Source: Daldinia sp. FL1419
Lineage: Eukaryota; Ascomycota; Sordariomycetes; Xylariales; Hypoxylaceae
NCBI GenBank assembly: GCA_025201765.1
Contig: MU623466.1
Location: forward strand, 40,386 to 104,385
Reading direction: 5' to 3'
DNA: 64,000 bases
Every line of letters starts with the position of its first letter. Within the stretch, counting starts at the first letter, position 1. The position numbers were made by a program, and so were the translations under genes. The notes below the pieces were generated by a model. The model was not told the origin of the DNA and searched no databases. It saw only the letters and a program-made list of their open reading frames with translations. Shown here in pieces: positions 1-12,445 of this stretch.

Positions 1-2685
1 GGAGGATCCACCGCTTCTACCACAGTCTTGCGTTGGGGTTCCAGCACAGCTTTGTCTACCATTTAGAAGCACTACTCGTCAGCGTTTGTACTGAATTACA
101 CGTTAAACTGAACGTCCAGTGAGCGACGGCATAATTACATCTATCGGCACGCTGAGCCAACACATTCGTCGCCGGTCCTCGGCAAGTCCTGCCTTTGCGC
201 CCCGAAGGTGTCTTGCGAGCCGATCCACGTCGGCTAAGGCTTGGGTTCAGGTGGTCAGATCTCTGTAACCCCCATCTTTTTCGATTAGGTATATCAAAAG
301 CCGCAAGCTGCTGCACCAGGTATTAAACAGCATAGAACCTGAACCTGAACAGGCCCTCCTACATAGGGGAATCCCGGAACGTACATAAAGGCAGCTGATG
401 GATCCCACCTGCGACAGGATAATATTGAGAGGTGTAACGAATGCTGCAGTCCGAGTTGTATTTGCAGTGCGTGCTTTGCAGAAAGAGTCCACTCTGGGGA
501 AGAACGGTATGTGGATAGGCTAGAACGGTCCGATTCCTACTGGCTCGAGAGCGGGACATGCCTGGTCGAAGCGCATCCTGCGATACTGACAGTTCGGCCC
601 CTTAACTATCCGCGTGGACTATGATGTCGTTGAGAGAAACGTTCCTAGTATGCGACGGACCACCATATGACACTAGGTTAGGAATGTTGTCGTATCGGAC
701 GCCTAACTCACCCAGTGGACGTGACCGTACGTAGAGAAGTATTGCAACCGCATTGTAACCGCAGGGTGATTTTCTTCGTCTTCTAGACTTTTTTTCTCGA
801 AGCGCGCATGCAGTGGTTCTATGCCCTTGTCCCTGCAGGGACGTCGACCAGTGAACGGCTTAGGCTTGGTGGCTTACCATGGCCAAACAACCCCCTAATG
901 CAACCTTATGATGTCCATCGGTGGATAGCGGTGACTAGCATTCTTTGACATCGACTCGACTAATCAGCTAACGGACTGACCCTGCCATTAAAAGCCCCAG
1001 TATTTTCAAGCATATATCCTCCATACACTAGTAGTGTATGTACGCTACCTACGCGCGTGTGGGTAGACAGGTATAACTTAATTACTTAATTACCTAACTA
1101 ACTAGATATTCTAAAGTGCATAGTAGTTTATGGAGTTGACCCCCAATAGGGTTTTGTTCCAGAAAGGATAATGGTGATGAATCATATTTTCATCGAGGGC
1201 CGATCTGTACTATGTAATAAACTTCCATAATATCCCATTCAGGTTTTGGCCGCCGACACAGATGTTAGACGTAGAGGCTATTCTCTTCATGCGAAATAAT
1301 ATCGCGCTGCAACATCGTCGTATATGCCTAGAACGCATGTGCTTCATCTGACCATATGGCCACGTGGATGACACTGACGTCTGCGTGCTTCTACGTACCC
1401 TAGGTACTTACCTAACCTAGATATATATTGATGAGTTCAAGCTAACGCTTGTAGATGTAGGGCTGATTTTAGCCTCGTGCCTCACGTTGATGGTGTTGGG
1501 GAGTGGGGTGTTTAAGTTCGTAAGATATACATATTATACTTAGAGCGAGCCGGAGCTTATGAGCATTATAAAATGTTTGTGATGTATGTGGTACGGGGGT
1601 GTCTTGTGCTTTTGGCAAAATTCCGACCCACGAACCGCCATCTACAAGTAGCAACCAAAACTCTTTCCTGCATGTAATGATACTATTAAACCATGCAACC
1701 GCTTTTACGTGTACTCCCACCCTTGGAAGCCCTAAGGATCTACGACTAGCTGCGGGAAGGGAAGAGGAGTGTAACCGTAACCGCGCCTGCAAGCACCATG
1801 TCCACTACCCTAGCACAACAAGATCGTGGACTCGATGCGGCGGATCGATGCAGGCAAGACCGAAAGCAGAAGTAGGCATTTACTTCCAAGACTCGTACTG
1901 GACAACGAAGAAAGAAGGATCAACGAGAGCCTGAGCTAAGAATATGGGCTAAGAGGAGCGCCGGCACCGTCGGCCGAGAATCGTAATTAGATCCGTGAGT
2001 ATACTCGAGTAACCCCCCACTTCCTTGCGTTAAGCTGCAAGTATTTCCTTGGAAGAAAAGGACGCCTGCAGATCCTGGCATGATGTTGGGGTCATCAGGG
2101 CAAAGGTGTTGGTGATGGCGAACATGTCCATCACTCATCCGTCCTCGTCTTGCTCTCCTTAGCCTGCTACGGCGTGGGTAGTTCGCAATTATTGGCCTAT
2201 GTTCGGACAGCCTTCCTTCTGCGGCGCGGGCGAATCACGCAACAGTGGAAGATTGCCGATAGGCTTGGAAGACGGGAGAGGGAGAGGGAGTGGGAGTGGG
2301 AGAGGCGAGAGTGGGAGGCGGGAAATGGAGACTTCTTCCCCCCTAAGGTTACTTAATATGTAGTGACCAAAGGGTAGAGTCTACGGCTACATACATAACC
2401 GTTCGTACATCTACTTCCTACCCTAACTTGCGTTCTAAACTTACGTCCAGCCCGCGATCGGCACAAGCAAGTCGTTCTGTTGCTGCGAGATAATCGTACT
2501 TTTCTATGTTTTACTAAATTATATTATAAGGTTTGGCATCCTACACATGCCCTGATACCCTAAACCATTATCTACCTACCTAACCTAACCTTGGCTGACT
2601 AGCTCTACATTACATCTAAAAGGTGTGGGTTGGCGGTAATAATGACAGGTGTGACATTATATCGTAATAGCCGCGTTAGAATTTT
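1..2685. other. gene-free stretch, no recognisable feature
   Basis: All open frames here are short, overlap each other on both strands and show no family motif. I found no splice-compatible exon chain. Base composition is mixed, without the extreme AT bias of the two inverted-repeat elements further along. A GA-rich purine run lies near 2272-2320 (repeated GGGAGA/GGGAGTG). The start of the window may cut a longer intergenic region. A small unknown gene cannot be excluded. Confidence 0.5.
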
Positions 2686-5007
2686 CTAGTCTACGGCCTT
2701 CATGAAGTGATTGGCCATGAAGACGGCGCTCTTCTGCCCAACGTCCCGCTTTCTGGGCGGGACTTTAGTCCCTATTTTGGTTGGAACGGTAAATCTCGGC
2801 TTGCCAAAGGAAGTAGGAGCGTCAACGGACATTGTTGTCCTCTTCTTTATGGTTTCGTATGAAGGGTCGATAGCACCGTACGCACACTTGCCGCCTTTGA
2901 ACGCCGCCGTCGCGGCCGCTTTCCATTGCTCAGTAATATCGGTAACCATAGGCGCCGTCCACCAGAGCCGACAGTCGGATTCTTCGACCACAAATTGTGC
3001 GGGAATACCATCATCGAGATAACTATGGAGGATCTGGTCCTTGACATTTAAGCTGGCTGCCGTACTGCGTTCGGTGACGTATGTAGTATACTTTCCTAGC
3101 GTCTCGAGGATGGCGGAGTCATTCGTGTGTCTTCGGGCCGTGACGGCCTGCAAATAGACGTCTTCGAAGCCGTAGCTCTGCGACCCCTTTACTCCGCCGA
3201 CGCCCTGAATCAGACCTTTCTTGGTCGGTCGTCCACCCATAGCTATACTCTTCACGCCCGCATTGGACCTGAGAAATTCGGCGAATAGAGTGCATGTTGA
3301 CGCACAGTACCCATCGAGCAGAAGTACAACGTTTTCGGGTCCGCCGAACGGGCGCGTAAAGTTTCGGCGGCTGCGGTAGCCTGTGATATCGGTGCCAAAG
3401 CCGTAAGTGTCGTTGATCGTACTTAGTGGGTCGTCAAAGTCCCATTGCATCAGATTCGTGTAAGTGTCACCGCCAAATTCCTGTGGTGCAAATTTATCTT
3501 CGTAAGATTTAAACTTCCCGTTTGTGATGTTGAGATCATATCGCCAATTGAAAACGGACTCGTACGCGTTAATGATATCAGGGGGGGCGGTGTCTGGATC
3601 GAAGTCCGCAGAGATCTCAGAGAACACTGTAGATACGGCTGCGAATCCAGGGTGCTGTCGCCATCGCCCCAGTCCCTCCTGGACTATATCCGGGAATAAC
3701 TGTCGGAAACCGTCGTATCCAAGGAAAATATAACCACCGCCATTGGCCTGTACATCGACGACAAGCTTTTTCTTGCCGGCCTTCACGGCGGCCGCGTAAA
3801 AATCCTGAGCGACACGCTGAAACTCGACCGGATCTTCGGGCGAAAAAGAAAGCATGACGAGGACGGCGACATCTTCGAAGCCAGGCTGGTCAATGAAGTA
3901 GCCAGATATGGAGGAATCGCCAGCGACAATGACGGGGCTGGGATATCCTGTGGGGACTGCACTCGTTGCTGTGGGCGTCGCTGTCGCCGAGCTGGCTGTC
4001 GTTGTTGCCGAAGTAGCCTGAGCTTGAGCATTTGCACCGGAGCAGAAAGTCTTAAAGAAGGATGGTCCATCAACGACACCGGCCCAAGAATTCTTTAACC
4101 TCGCCAAATTCGGTAGGTCTAGCACCGTTCCATTTTCAAAGGCAAATGAGGTGATATTGCCGGGGTAGATATACCTATACGATCATCAGTATCCGGAAGA
4201 TATGGCTGGGTTGTTTTCATTAACACTATACCTTACGCGACCTCCCGTCTGGAAATACCCTTGGTTCTTGAGCTCGGCTACAAACGCTTTCTCGAAAAAC
4301 ATGGAGTTGTAGGCGGCATCCGCGTCTTGGTTACCAGCCGCCTGGTTAATCCAATCCTCAATATAAGTAGCGGCGTCGACTCCGTTGATGAGTTTCACCG
4401 AGGACGCCGTCTTCGCGCCGGAAATAACATCGTCATACACTTTGATCACGGGCGCGGATCCGTCAGGGCCCTCTTCGCTAATCGATACCAAGGCGAGCGG
4501 TCTCTGCCACTCAACGGCACTAGACAAGGCATCCGGATAGACTACGAAGTGGCCGTCGTGCGCTGGTCCGAAGAGTTTATTGTATAAGTCTGATTGCCAA
4601 GCGTATTCGTTGGGGTATTTATTTGCGGTGATATCAGCCTTTACATCATCTATAGTCGCCCAAAGATCCGTGGGAGGATAAGAATAACCGGCTGGCGGAT
4701 GCTTCTTGAAGGCGGTATCAGACTGCCACTCGACATACGGCTCCAGCTCATTGATAAATTTGAGGGCACCGTCCTTGTCAATTGGAACCGAATTGAGACA
4801 TTCGTACGCTATTGACGCCTCTACAGTGGGCGTAGGGGTGGTACTAATCTGAGCGGCCCACGAAGCGCTCACAATGGCGCACGGTTCCGTGGAACTTGGG
4901 GCTGCTGTTAGGGTTGCCGTAGTTGTTGTATTTGTACCTCTGTAAGCTATCCTAGAACCACTTGCCAAAGAAGTAAGCCCCATGGCGTTGACAGCGGAGG
5001 GCTTCAT
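2686..5007 (-). CDS. peptidase S41 family protein
   Basis: Predicted serine peptidase of the C-terminal-processing/tricorn-core (S41) clan, in the fungal secreted CPAF-like branch. Two exons, 5007-4232 and 4174-2686, are joined across a 57 nt intron (GTATAG...CGTATAG). The join restores the reading RVRYIYPGNIT and gives 754 residues. The S41 core lies in the second half: VVDVQANGGGYIFLGYDGF (about residues 397-415) and DGYCASTC, whose Ser (about 551) is the expected nucleophile. A Thr/Ala/Ser-rich linker (about 305-335) separates the N-terminal region from the core. The N-terminus has no strong signal peptide, so an upstream exon may be missing. Relatives of this family are generally extracellular, and one (UstP) sits in the ustiloxin cluster of Aspergillus. 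No UstYa/DUF3328 partner is visible here, so no RiPP role is claimed. Confidence 0.88.
4175..4231 (-). other. 57 nt intron in the S41 peptidase gene
   Basis: The donor GTATAG and acceptor TAG are the only pair nearby that keeps phase. A competing GTAAGG donor 5 nt upstream breaks the frame. Reading straight through meets a stop at the end of the upstream exon frame. Confidence 0.8.
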
Positions 5008-5457
5008 GGCTGTCGGGCTACGAACTACTACTTCCTACTTGCCTACTATCTCAACCGCGTGATAGGCGTACGAAGTCGAGAGAAGGTAGGTAGTGATAAC
5101 ATAACAAAGCTCGACGCGTAGAAGGTAGGTAGGAACTTATACATACCTAGGTAATCACCCCCGCGCCGCGCACGAGTCTCCAATCTCCAATCTCTTATGG
5201 ATTTCCTGTTTAGGTAGGTGACGCGCCTCTCACTTCAACCGATGGGGTAAGATCTTGATTGAGAGATGGAGAAACCAGGGGGTTGTGGTACCACGGCATG
5301 AAGCGATCCGTAACTTGGGGGCTATGCAATCAACTTTTATATCTACGTAAGTTATTACGAAGATGCACAAGCTAATAGCGTATCCAAGGTGAGCACATTA
5401 TGGAGCGTTATATAAACACACGTACGTAAGAGATAAGAAGGTATGCAAGCAGATTGA

Positions 5458-5503
<46 letters not shown>

Positions 5504-6512
5504 GACGGCCAAGATATAGCTATAACTATAATAATTGTGAATAAGATTAGCATACCTACCTCGTACCTCTAAACTGAATCTGGAGCAGGACTTTCCTATG
5601 GGCTAGCAGGTAACGTACGATTCCATCGCGGTGGGAATCCTGGTTAGCACGCCTTTCGAGGACTCACTAACACCACTCTTGGACGCTTGTTTACCTGACC
5701 TTGATGATAAGCCGTGGGACAACGCCCGGAAGATATCAAGGTAGATACCTAGGTACCTTAGGTACGTACGTATGTAAGTAGATGGCTATCCGCCCGTAGA
5801 GAAAGACAAAGATACCAGCTTTGTGGACCTAAGGTATGCTGGCGTTTTGCCCCATCAACAGAGGCCAAGTTAGCGTATAGTAAGCCTCCACGCACATATG
5901 TTCAGGTTGTAATAGCATTGGAAAATATTCAAGTATAATTATGAAATGTCTAGCGGTGAGAATTCTTGGAGAAGTCTTGGTAATCTTCCGATGAATTAAT
6001 GCCTAACGTCGATCACTAAGATGATGTGATGTGCCTTACATATTCAATCTCCGACCCCTGTTGTTTTACCGCATAGATGCCACCATAACAATAAAACACC
6101 TGCTGTCAATACAGTGTTATCTTCGACTCTTTTTTGCTTATCTTGGTTTTTGGCATTTGACTTGGCGGACGGCAGACGTTAGGAACAAAGACTTCCTTTA
6201 TCAAACCCTTTGACAAGCTTTTCCCACAATATATCGATATGTTCCTAACTTCCTCTAGGCTCTAGCAGGCCTTTGGAAAAACAAAAGACGGCATCTTCCT
6301 GGTTTACTGCAGCCAGTGTTACTTAACCACAAAAGTATATATTTTCTCGGTTTTAATCTGTACTATAGCAAACACTTAAGGTTAGTAGCAAATCTGGTGG
6401 AATAGTGCTGCGTCAACGAGAATCAATTCGAGGCCCCTTTCACAGCGTTGGAATCTTACAAACTACAGGTTCATGTTTGCCGCATATATTCTAAGCCAGG
6501 TACGAGTATTAA
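5008..6512. other. intergenic region with microsatellite
   Basis: Between the S41 gene start and the oxysterol-binding pseudogene I see no credible gene. It holds the (AAT)15 tract at 5458-5502 and several TACCTAGGTA-type repeats (for example near 5145 and 5750-5775). A 60-codon frame at 6031-6213 is AT-rich, has no motif and is treated as chance. Confidence 0.5.
5458..5502. repeat. (AAT)15 microsatellite
   Basis: Fifteen perfect AAT units in a row, upstream of the S41 peptidase gene. It is likely length-variable between strains. Confidence 0.97.
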
Positions 6513-7782
6513 TTAATTGTCGTCGACTTGCCCTGTCGGCGCTAACGACCTGTGGGAAACACCCTCCGAGAACAAGGCTCCAGCCGCGCCGACTCTAATA
6601 AATTTCCACACTCCGACCGTCCATTCTTGATTAAAGGTCCTGGCCGTCTGGTCTGGAATAACCTTAGCTAGGAGGGTAAATTCCTGATCATCATCGTGCG
6701 AAGGTTGGGAAAACAACCTTGACCATTCGATATCAGTGCTTTCTTCCGCCGCGCGCATCTTCCGCTGTGCGTTTTCGATAGCACCTTTCTCTTCGGCAAC
6801 AACGCGTATGCTCCCATCACTAATGCCTTTTGCTACTTTACCCCATGTTTTTCTTGATTCCCATGGGCTTTGCTTTTCCACAGGGTTGGTTTGAAGCTCT
6901 GTTAGACCCACGTCATCTATATCAAAATCATCGACTTGTTTCCCATTCATCCTGTCCACAATCGTAAGTCGATCGTTCCACTAGCCGCTTACTTCAAATA
7001 GAATTCTATCCCCGTCCCGGACGTTGGATATATCGGCTTGTACGCCATTTTTCTTCCCGGATCCCGGTATACTCTTACCCTGGAAATTGGTAATGGTTGC
7101 GAGATATCCCGAGCTTGACGATATATACCTAACAAGTGCCTTCCAATTCAGGATATGGTCGTCCAATCAACAGCCCCTTTATCAATAGGGCCGGCAGCGT
7201 CATCAGATGGCTCTCGCCGTGGTTATCGTCACGAATGATCGCGTGTCCGGTTTGGTGTACCCGAACCCCCGATGTGGGATTAAAAGTTGTCTCTCGCGCT
7301 ACATAGCCTGAGGATGAGATACCGTGATATTTGTTGTATAGACAGCATGCGGTTATTGGTGGGTGATGCGAAACTTGCTCGCATATTAATCTCGTTATGC
7401 TTCCGTCATTTCCTGTTAAGACCCCTAAGAACAGCTCTCCCAGAAATGCATTAAGTGGTTTCTTAACCCCGGCATCGCCATAATCGTCAGTAGAAGACCC
7501 TCCCGAAGCAGCCGCTATGTAAGCCTGGCGCTTAAGGCTACAGAGAAAGTTCTTTAGCACTAAGAGAGTGCGTTCCGCAGGGTCATTTTCCTGTGCCGGC
7601 TGCAGAAATAAGTCATGGCGCTCAGCCCATGAGGCCGGTATTTCCACTACCGACTTAGGCGAAAGGGTGAAGGGCCTAGCGAAGATATTCGAGAGGTCAC
7701 CTTTAACTGTTACTAGATAGGACGAGAAATCCTTCAACTGCGAGATATTTGATTGCGCCTGGGACACCCGCGCCTAGACCAT
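6513..7782 (-). pseudogene. oxysterol-binding protein (Osh4/Kes1-like), inactivated
   Basis: The gene encodes a sterol/PI4P lipid-transfer domain of the short Osh4/Kes1 type but is broken. Recognisable parts in order are an N-terminal lid region (LKDFSSYLVTVKGDLSN), KKPLNAFLGELFLG, the family signature EQVSHHPP, then GRPYPELEG, YISSSSGYLATITNFQGKS and a C-terminal tail with SPWESRKTWGKVAKGI. Three lesions are visible. The only ATG in frame at the expected start (7782) is followed two codons later by TAG (7776-7774). Frame changes by one base between PELEGTC and YISSSS (near 7128-7133). A TAG at 6983-6981 replaces the codon expected between G and W in the conserved GQW segment. Both TAGs are one C-to-T change from CAG. 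No intron with usable splice sites bridges the breaks. Sequencing error could explain one lesion, but hardly all three. Confidence 0.8.
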
Positions 7783-8251
7783 GCCAACCTTTAGCGACGG
7801 AAGTATATTTTAACTCGAGATCGGGCGTCTAACAGAGTCCGGACTGAATTCAGCCGGGCGGGTTTTACCATGTTGAGGATCCAATATATAACGATATCCT
7901 AGCGGTGACCATTGGTAAATTTAGTGTGCTCCTAGTTGAGGATATAGTTAATGACGTCGTGTAGCGTCTTCGGGTTTTGACCTAACCTAGATTACTTTCA
8001 AATGGTCTGGGACTTATTGTGGCAACTTTCCAGCGTGACTTGAGAACTCGACTAATACCTGCGGCAAGGCACTCTTATCTACCCAGGTACCTAAGCATCT
8101 TATATTGGAGATACGAGTGTCCTACGTATTGACATCGTTGTACTTAGCGTTACTATTATGAATTATAGGTAACGAAATAAGGAATGCGATAAAGCTAGAA
8201 ACATAGGCACCCAGAGATCCGAATCCAATGTCACAGTCGCAAATCATATAT
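7783..8251. other. intergenic, nothing recognised
   Basis: About 470 bp between the pseudogene's former start and the 3' end of the TIM-barrel gene. There is no open frame with family character. One TACCCAGGTACC-type repeat variant lies near 8080-8092. Confidence 0.5.
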
Positions 8252-9271
8252 CTACGACTCTAGTAGCTCCAAGAGTGACGACATAGCCTTCTTGCAAAAC
8301 TCGAGCATATCCGAGTATTTCTCAGGCCCTTTGCTATCAAAAACCTCTATAGACAGCCAGCCTCGAAACCCTGTCCCAAGTACGGCCTTCAGGAAGTCTT
8401 CAACGGGAAGATAACCCCCGTCGTAAGGTAGCGGCCGATAATCATGGCTCCATTGACCTCGTGGTCGCAAACCATCCCTATCCTCTCTTGCTTCTATGGG
8501 GGGTTCCATCTTATAAGCATCCGAAATCTGCAGTAAGAAGATTTTCTCGGGTGGGACTACTTTGATCAATTCGGCCAGGCTCTGTTTCCACTTAGCTTCG
8601 AGATCCTCCCACGAGATATCCTCGATTAGTCCAGAGTTTGTGGTTGGGTCTGCCCACTCGCCGCCGCCGCTCTGGAAGGTATCTAGACAGAGACCGAGAT
8701 TCGACCGGTCAGCCTTTTTAACGATATGCCACACGTCTTTCCAACTGGGGGCGTGCGTAGCCCAACACCAATTCTCATACGCAATACGCAGCCCTTTTGT
8801 GGCGCACATATCCGCCAATTCAGCCAAGTCGCCGGCCAAGTCGTCGATCGACGATGATATCCCGGGCGCGTCGGATGATCCTACTTGCAACATATCCGTT
8901 CCCACGGCTTCCATTATACGTATCCACCCTTCAGCACGCTCAAAAGCATTTTTCCTTGCATCACTACCCTTCGGCCAGCCTTCAAAGTTGGAGAAAGGCT
9001 GCAGCATCAAAATTTTGAGCTTATGCTCTTCCGCCTGCGTTTTGATCTCCTTTCCAATCTCGACGAGTGCATCGTAGTCCTTGGGATTAGGTTCCCAACC
9101 ATGAAGCATCTTACCATAAGCCAATATATCCGGCATAGATAGCTCTATGGCATCGAATCCGGCATCCGCTATGGCTTTAAGCTTCAACGGAAGCGTATGC
9201 GATTCCTTATGTCCGATACTGCAAGTAGCATAGCATGTTGGAATTTTTGTACCTTGATAATCTACAGGCAT
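8252..9271 (-). CDS. 3-dehydroshikimate dehydratase-like sugar isomerase/epimerase (TIM barrel)
   Basis: An intronless 339-residue protein of the xylose-isomerase-like/AP-endonuclease-2 TIM-barrel superfamily. Closest in character is the fungal 3-dehydroshikimate dehydratase group (QA-4 type), which converts 3-dehydroshikimate to protocatechuate. Likely divalent-metal ligands lie in order: Glu166 (IAYENW), Asp197 (CLDTF), Gln248 (LLQISDA) and Glu309 (LSIEVF), the usual E-D-Q-E arrangement of this fold. The conserved strand-one motif GFDAIELSM is at about residues 38-46. The ATG start at 9271 is well placed and the length is normal. No other quinate-pathway gene is adjacent, so the exact substrate is uncertain; an inosose dehydratase or sugar-phosphate epimerase activity is an alternative. 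The protein looks cytosolic, with no targeting sequence. Confidence 0.85.
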   Translation of the reverse strand: MPVDYQGTKIPTCYATCSIGHKESHTLPLKLKAIADAGFDAIELSMPDILAYGKMLHGWEPNPKDYDALVEIGKEIKTQAEEHKLKILMLQPFSNFEGWPKGSDARKNAFERAEGWIRIMEAVGTDMLQVGSSDAPGISSSIDDLAGDLAELADMCATKGLRIAYENWCWATHAPSWKDVWHIVKKADRSNLGLCLDTFQSGGGEWADPTTNSGLIEDISWEDLEAKWKQSLAELIKVVPPEKIFLLQISDAYKMEPPIEAREDRDGLRPRGQWSHDYRPLPYDGGYLPVEDFLKAVLGTGFRGWLSIEVFDSKGPEKYSDMLEFCKKAMSSLLELLES

Positions 9272-9902
9272 CTCGTGAGAAGTATTTGGTAATTTTAGGC
9301 CGTTATATCTTTACTTGGTTTTTTAAAAAGCTATATTGGGTCGGGAGAGTGGGAAGAAGACCTGATGTATGCCACCCAGCTTGAATATTCCATACCGATG
9401 ACGTCAACGAATATAGAATGCCTTGCTAATATGTGTATGCATGCCACTACGTAAGTTTTATGTAAATATCTGGTGCTACAAATAGTAAGCTGGACGACAA
9501 TAAATAAAAGTGTATTGGAAAGGAGCAACACCAATTTCTACGTAAAAATGATGCATTCTGCATTGGCCTCTGGCTAACTCGTTTAGGGATTTCTTCGTGA
9601 TATCTCTATTCTCAGTAATACCAAATTTAGCCCCACTCTTCCACTTCCATCTCCCTGTAATGGCCCTCTCCTAGGGAATAGCCAACTTCTACCTATACAT
9701 ATTTACGTCTCATATCATTTACAGGTTCAGACCTTTCGGTGTAGAGCTTGGATACAAACCGGCGCTTTGCGCTTTACGGAATAGGGAGAATTTCGGGCAT
9801 GGGATGATATATTGTCATGGACACCTGTTGAACGAAATTTCACCATATTCCGAGTTATCCAAAGTATAATAATAACAGGTACCCAGCCTAAGCTAGATCA
9901 AT

Positions 9903-12445
9903 TCAAAGGTTATGCACAAGGTCTATATGGCCGTTTCCGTCTAATAATGGAAATAGGTTGAGAGCGCCGAAAACATGGTCGATCCGATCCTGCTGGTCCC
10001 TACCCAGAAACGCGCCTGTTGTGGAATCAAGCGAATAGCCTAATGATAACAGGGCTGGATCGATGTCGTGGAATGGCGAAATGAATAGCTCGTGTGTTGG
10101 CAAGCTTTGAGGTTCATCGGCAGCTTCCATATCCGATGGAAGGGCCCTTGGTTCGTTAGTATTCGTAGGCAGAGCGTCTTCTCGCGGTAATCTATCTTTT
10201 GGCACCAGTCCAAAAAGCTTAGATGAGCTTTCTGTGATTCGAAGACGTTCGTCAACGTCTTGTTTCTGAAGATGATCCAGTGCGCTAGACAGTAGAGATT
10301 TGGCAATGAGTGAGTACTGCAGAGCATGTGCATCGCTCCTCGCAAGGTATTCCAGTCCGGAGATAGACATTCGGGCATACCTTTCAAGTATTCGTCCGAA
10401 ACCTCCTAGAAGACCAACACCAAGTACCAGGGATGAGGCAAAAAGCCACGAGCTTCCAATGAGTTAGTTTAATACAAATATTTCGAGTCAGCTGGTTGCC
10501 CTTACACTATCAATGGCATACGCCCGTCTAGCACCTGTCGATTTACCAAGTCCGCTATCAACTCGGCCATCAAGCCCGCTGCATCAATGCATGCATTTGC
10601 GAGCCTCGTTCTCCCCGAGTTATCGTTACCACCGTTGTTAGATGGGTTGGCTATAGTAGGGATGTCTGGATCCGGCAAGCGCTTGTATAGCTCGTACATG
10701 AGGAATGGTCTAGCCACTAGCATGACGGCATAATAATAAGATGACAAGACTTGGCATGCACCAATAACCTCCACTCCATCCTCTCGGGAGGATTCTGCAA
10801 CGATTTGTTTTAGGCGGGGGAGCCATCTATCTGACCAATCTCGAAGTTGGCGGGAGATTCCCTCGGTAAGCTGGAACGAAATCTTTCTTCTAGAATAAAC
10901 TCGGAGGACGATTTCTTCGGTAATTGAGAGTATTTGTACTGAGATATTTAAGAGGTCGAACTGTTCTTGTCCGTTAGAGTTGTAGGTTCGACAAGACACA
11001 GTGCAGTCCACGTCTGACATGGACGGCGGTCTACCCATAGATATGCTTAGAAACAAATCTAGAACCCGTAAGCTCTTCCATAAACGGTCCCTATTGCTAT
11101 TAGTAAGTCCGAAGAGATTCCATTGTTGCGAGGATCATGCCTTCGAGTATGCATAGGTGGCCCGAACCGAGTATTTACTTCTGTCCTATGTAGGCCAACC
11201 GAGTAGGCCGCCCGCGCAGCGATGCCTTTCAACTTAGCTACAATAATCCAATAACACATCACAGGACTCACCGAAAAAAAGATAAGCTCCGTTGATCTGA
11301 CACGCCCGAAGCATATAGATGGTCACAAGGGCGAACGCTTGAACCGTCTCAATTCCTAGATCACCACCGAGGCATGACAAGGCCAAGGTCTTTGCGTATT
11401 GAAAAAGTCTGGTGGCGGACTCTTCATTGAGGGATTGCGAACCAATAGCCAAAACCAGGTAATTGACAGCGGATATCGCATCGGATGATTCGCCTTCTTC
11501 GGTAGTCCATGCTGATATTGTATTCGCGAGCTGATCATTCTCAAAGAGGTTGACCAGTCCAGATGTCTGCAACACTAGTTAGACCGTGATATATAATGGG
11601 CAGACGTAATGCATGATCCAACCAGGTTACCACTAGTATAAACGAGCGCACAAGCCGTACGGCGGTAGCCGAGTCCACATGTGGTTTCTCGCCGAAAGCC
11701 GAAAGTGACGAGTAGGAGGAAGAGTTTTCCAACATTGAAACCCGATCGGATTGTCCTGTCTGCGGAGTAAAGGCATTTGGGTCTATCCGAGACGTCACAA
11801 TCTGACGTACGGTCTGGAAGAGGGAGAGCGGTGCGCAGTCCCCAACGAAAGCTTAGGTTTGATTAGCTAGGTACCTAGGTAGGCATTCATGGGGGTTTTT
11901 GGGGGGGGAGGGTTTCCAAGAATGTACTTAATACTGTATATAGGTACATACTTAGTTTTCCATGAGCATCACATAGCAAACGGGCTTCGCGGGGCACGTC
12001 CGCTTCTTCTTCAGCGGAGGCATCGCTTCGGAAGGTGGTGTCATCCGACGTGCGAGTCTGAGCGTGATTATGAGCGGGGGAAGGTTGCAGCGGAGGAGCG
12101 GAAGCGAGGATGGGCATATCCGACTCTGTTGACGGAGCGGAGGATTGAGCTACGGGTGTCTCCGGAGAAGGCAAGGGAGGCCTTCTTCGACGGCGAGGTG
12201 TGGAAGAAAACCGGCAGGCTGAATCCACTCGTCTGCGTTTACAATAACTACATGGTAAGTTTCCGTCACATTTAACTACGAGATAGTTAATTCGGGATAT
12301 AACTTATATCTATGGGAGGTATCCCTTGGGAGTTAGGTAAATAGGTAAATAGACGAAGAAGAATGCGCGCCTTACCTTTGCGTTGCTTACATGTATCGCA
12401 AGCGTTAGCAATTCGCGTACGAACAATTGAAGAAGGCATTGGCAT
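9903..12445 (-). CDS. Zn2Cys6 fungal-specific transcription factor
   Basis: DNA-binding regulator of about 709 residues, rebuilt from seven exons: 12445-12376, 12275-11952, 11851-11631, 11566-11272, 11225-11141, 11090-10506 and 10452-9903. The first intron splits the zinc cluster; joined, it reads CDTCKQRKVKC then DGNLPCSYCKRRRVDSAC, with canonical Cys spacing 2-6-5-2-8. A basic, Pro/Ser-rich linker follows. The middle homology region starts at LLCDAHGKL-TFVGDCAPLSLFQTVR and includes AARAAYSVGLHRTEVN and SMGRPPSMSDVDC, hallmarks of the fungal_trans domain. The C-terminus holds LARSDAHALQYSLIAKSLL. The fifth intron (11091-11140) appears to use a GC donor with a TTACTAATAG branch. An upstream GTG at 12475 is in frame, but the ATG at 12445 is the likely start. 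It lies in tandem downstream of the IDO gene. Its target genes are unknown; local control of IDO, GH105 or the transporter is speculation. Confidence 0.9.

Noticed and set aside
2686..5007. S41 peptidase as sign of a ustiloxin-type RiPP cluster
   Set aside because: No precursor with repeated core peptides, UstYa-like or tyrosinase gene was found nearby.
5458..5502. CRISPR-like repetition in the (AAT)n tract
   Set aside because: It is a simple trinucleotide microsatellite without spacers, in a eukaryote.
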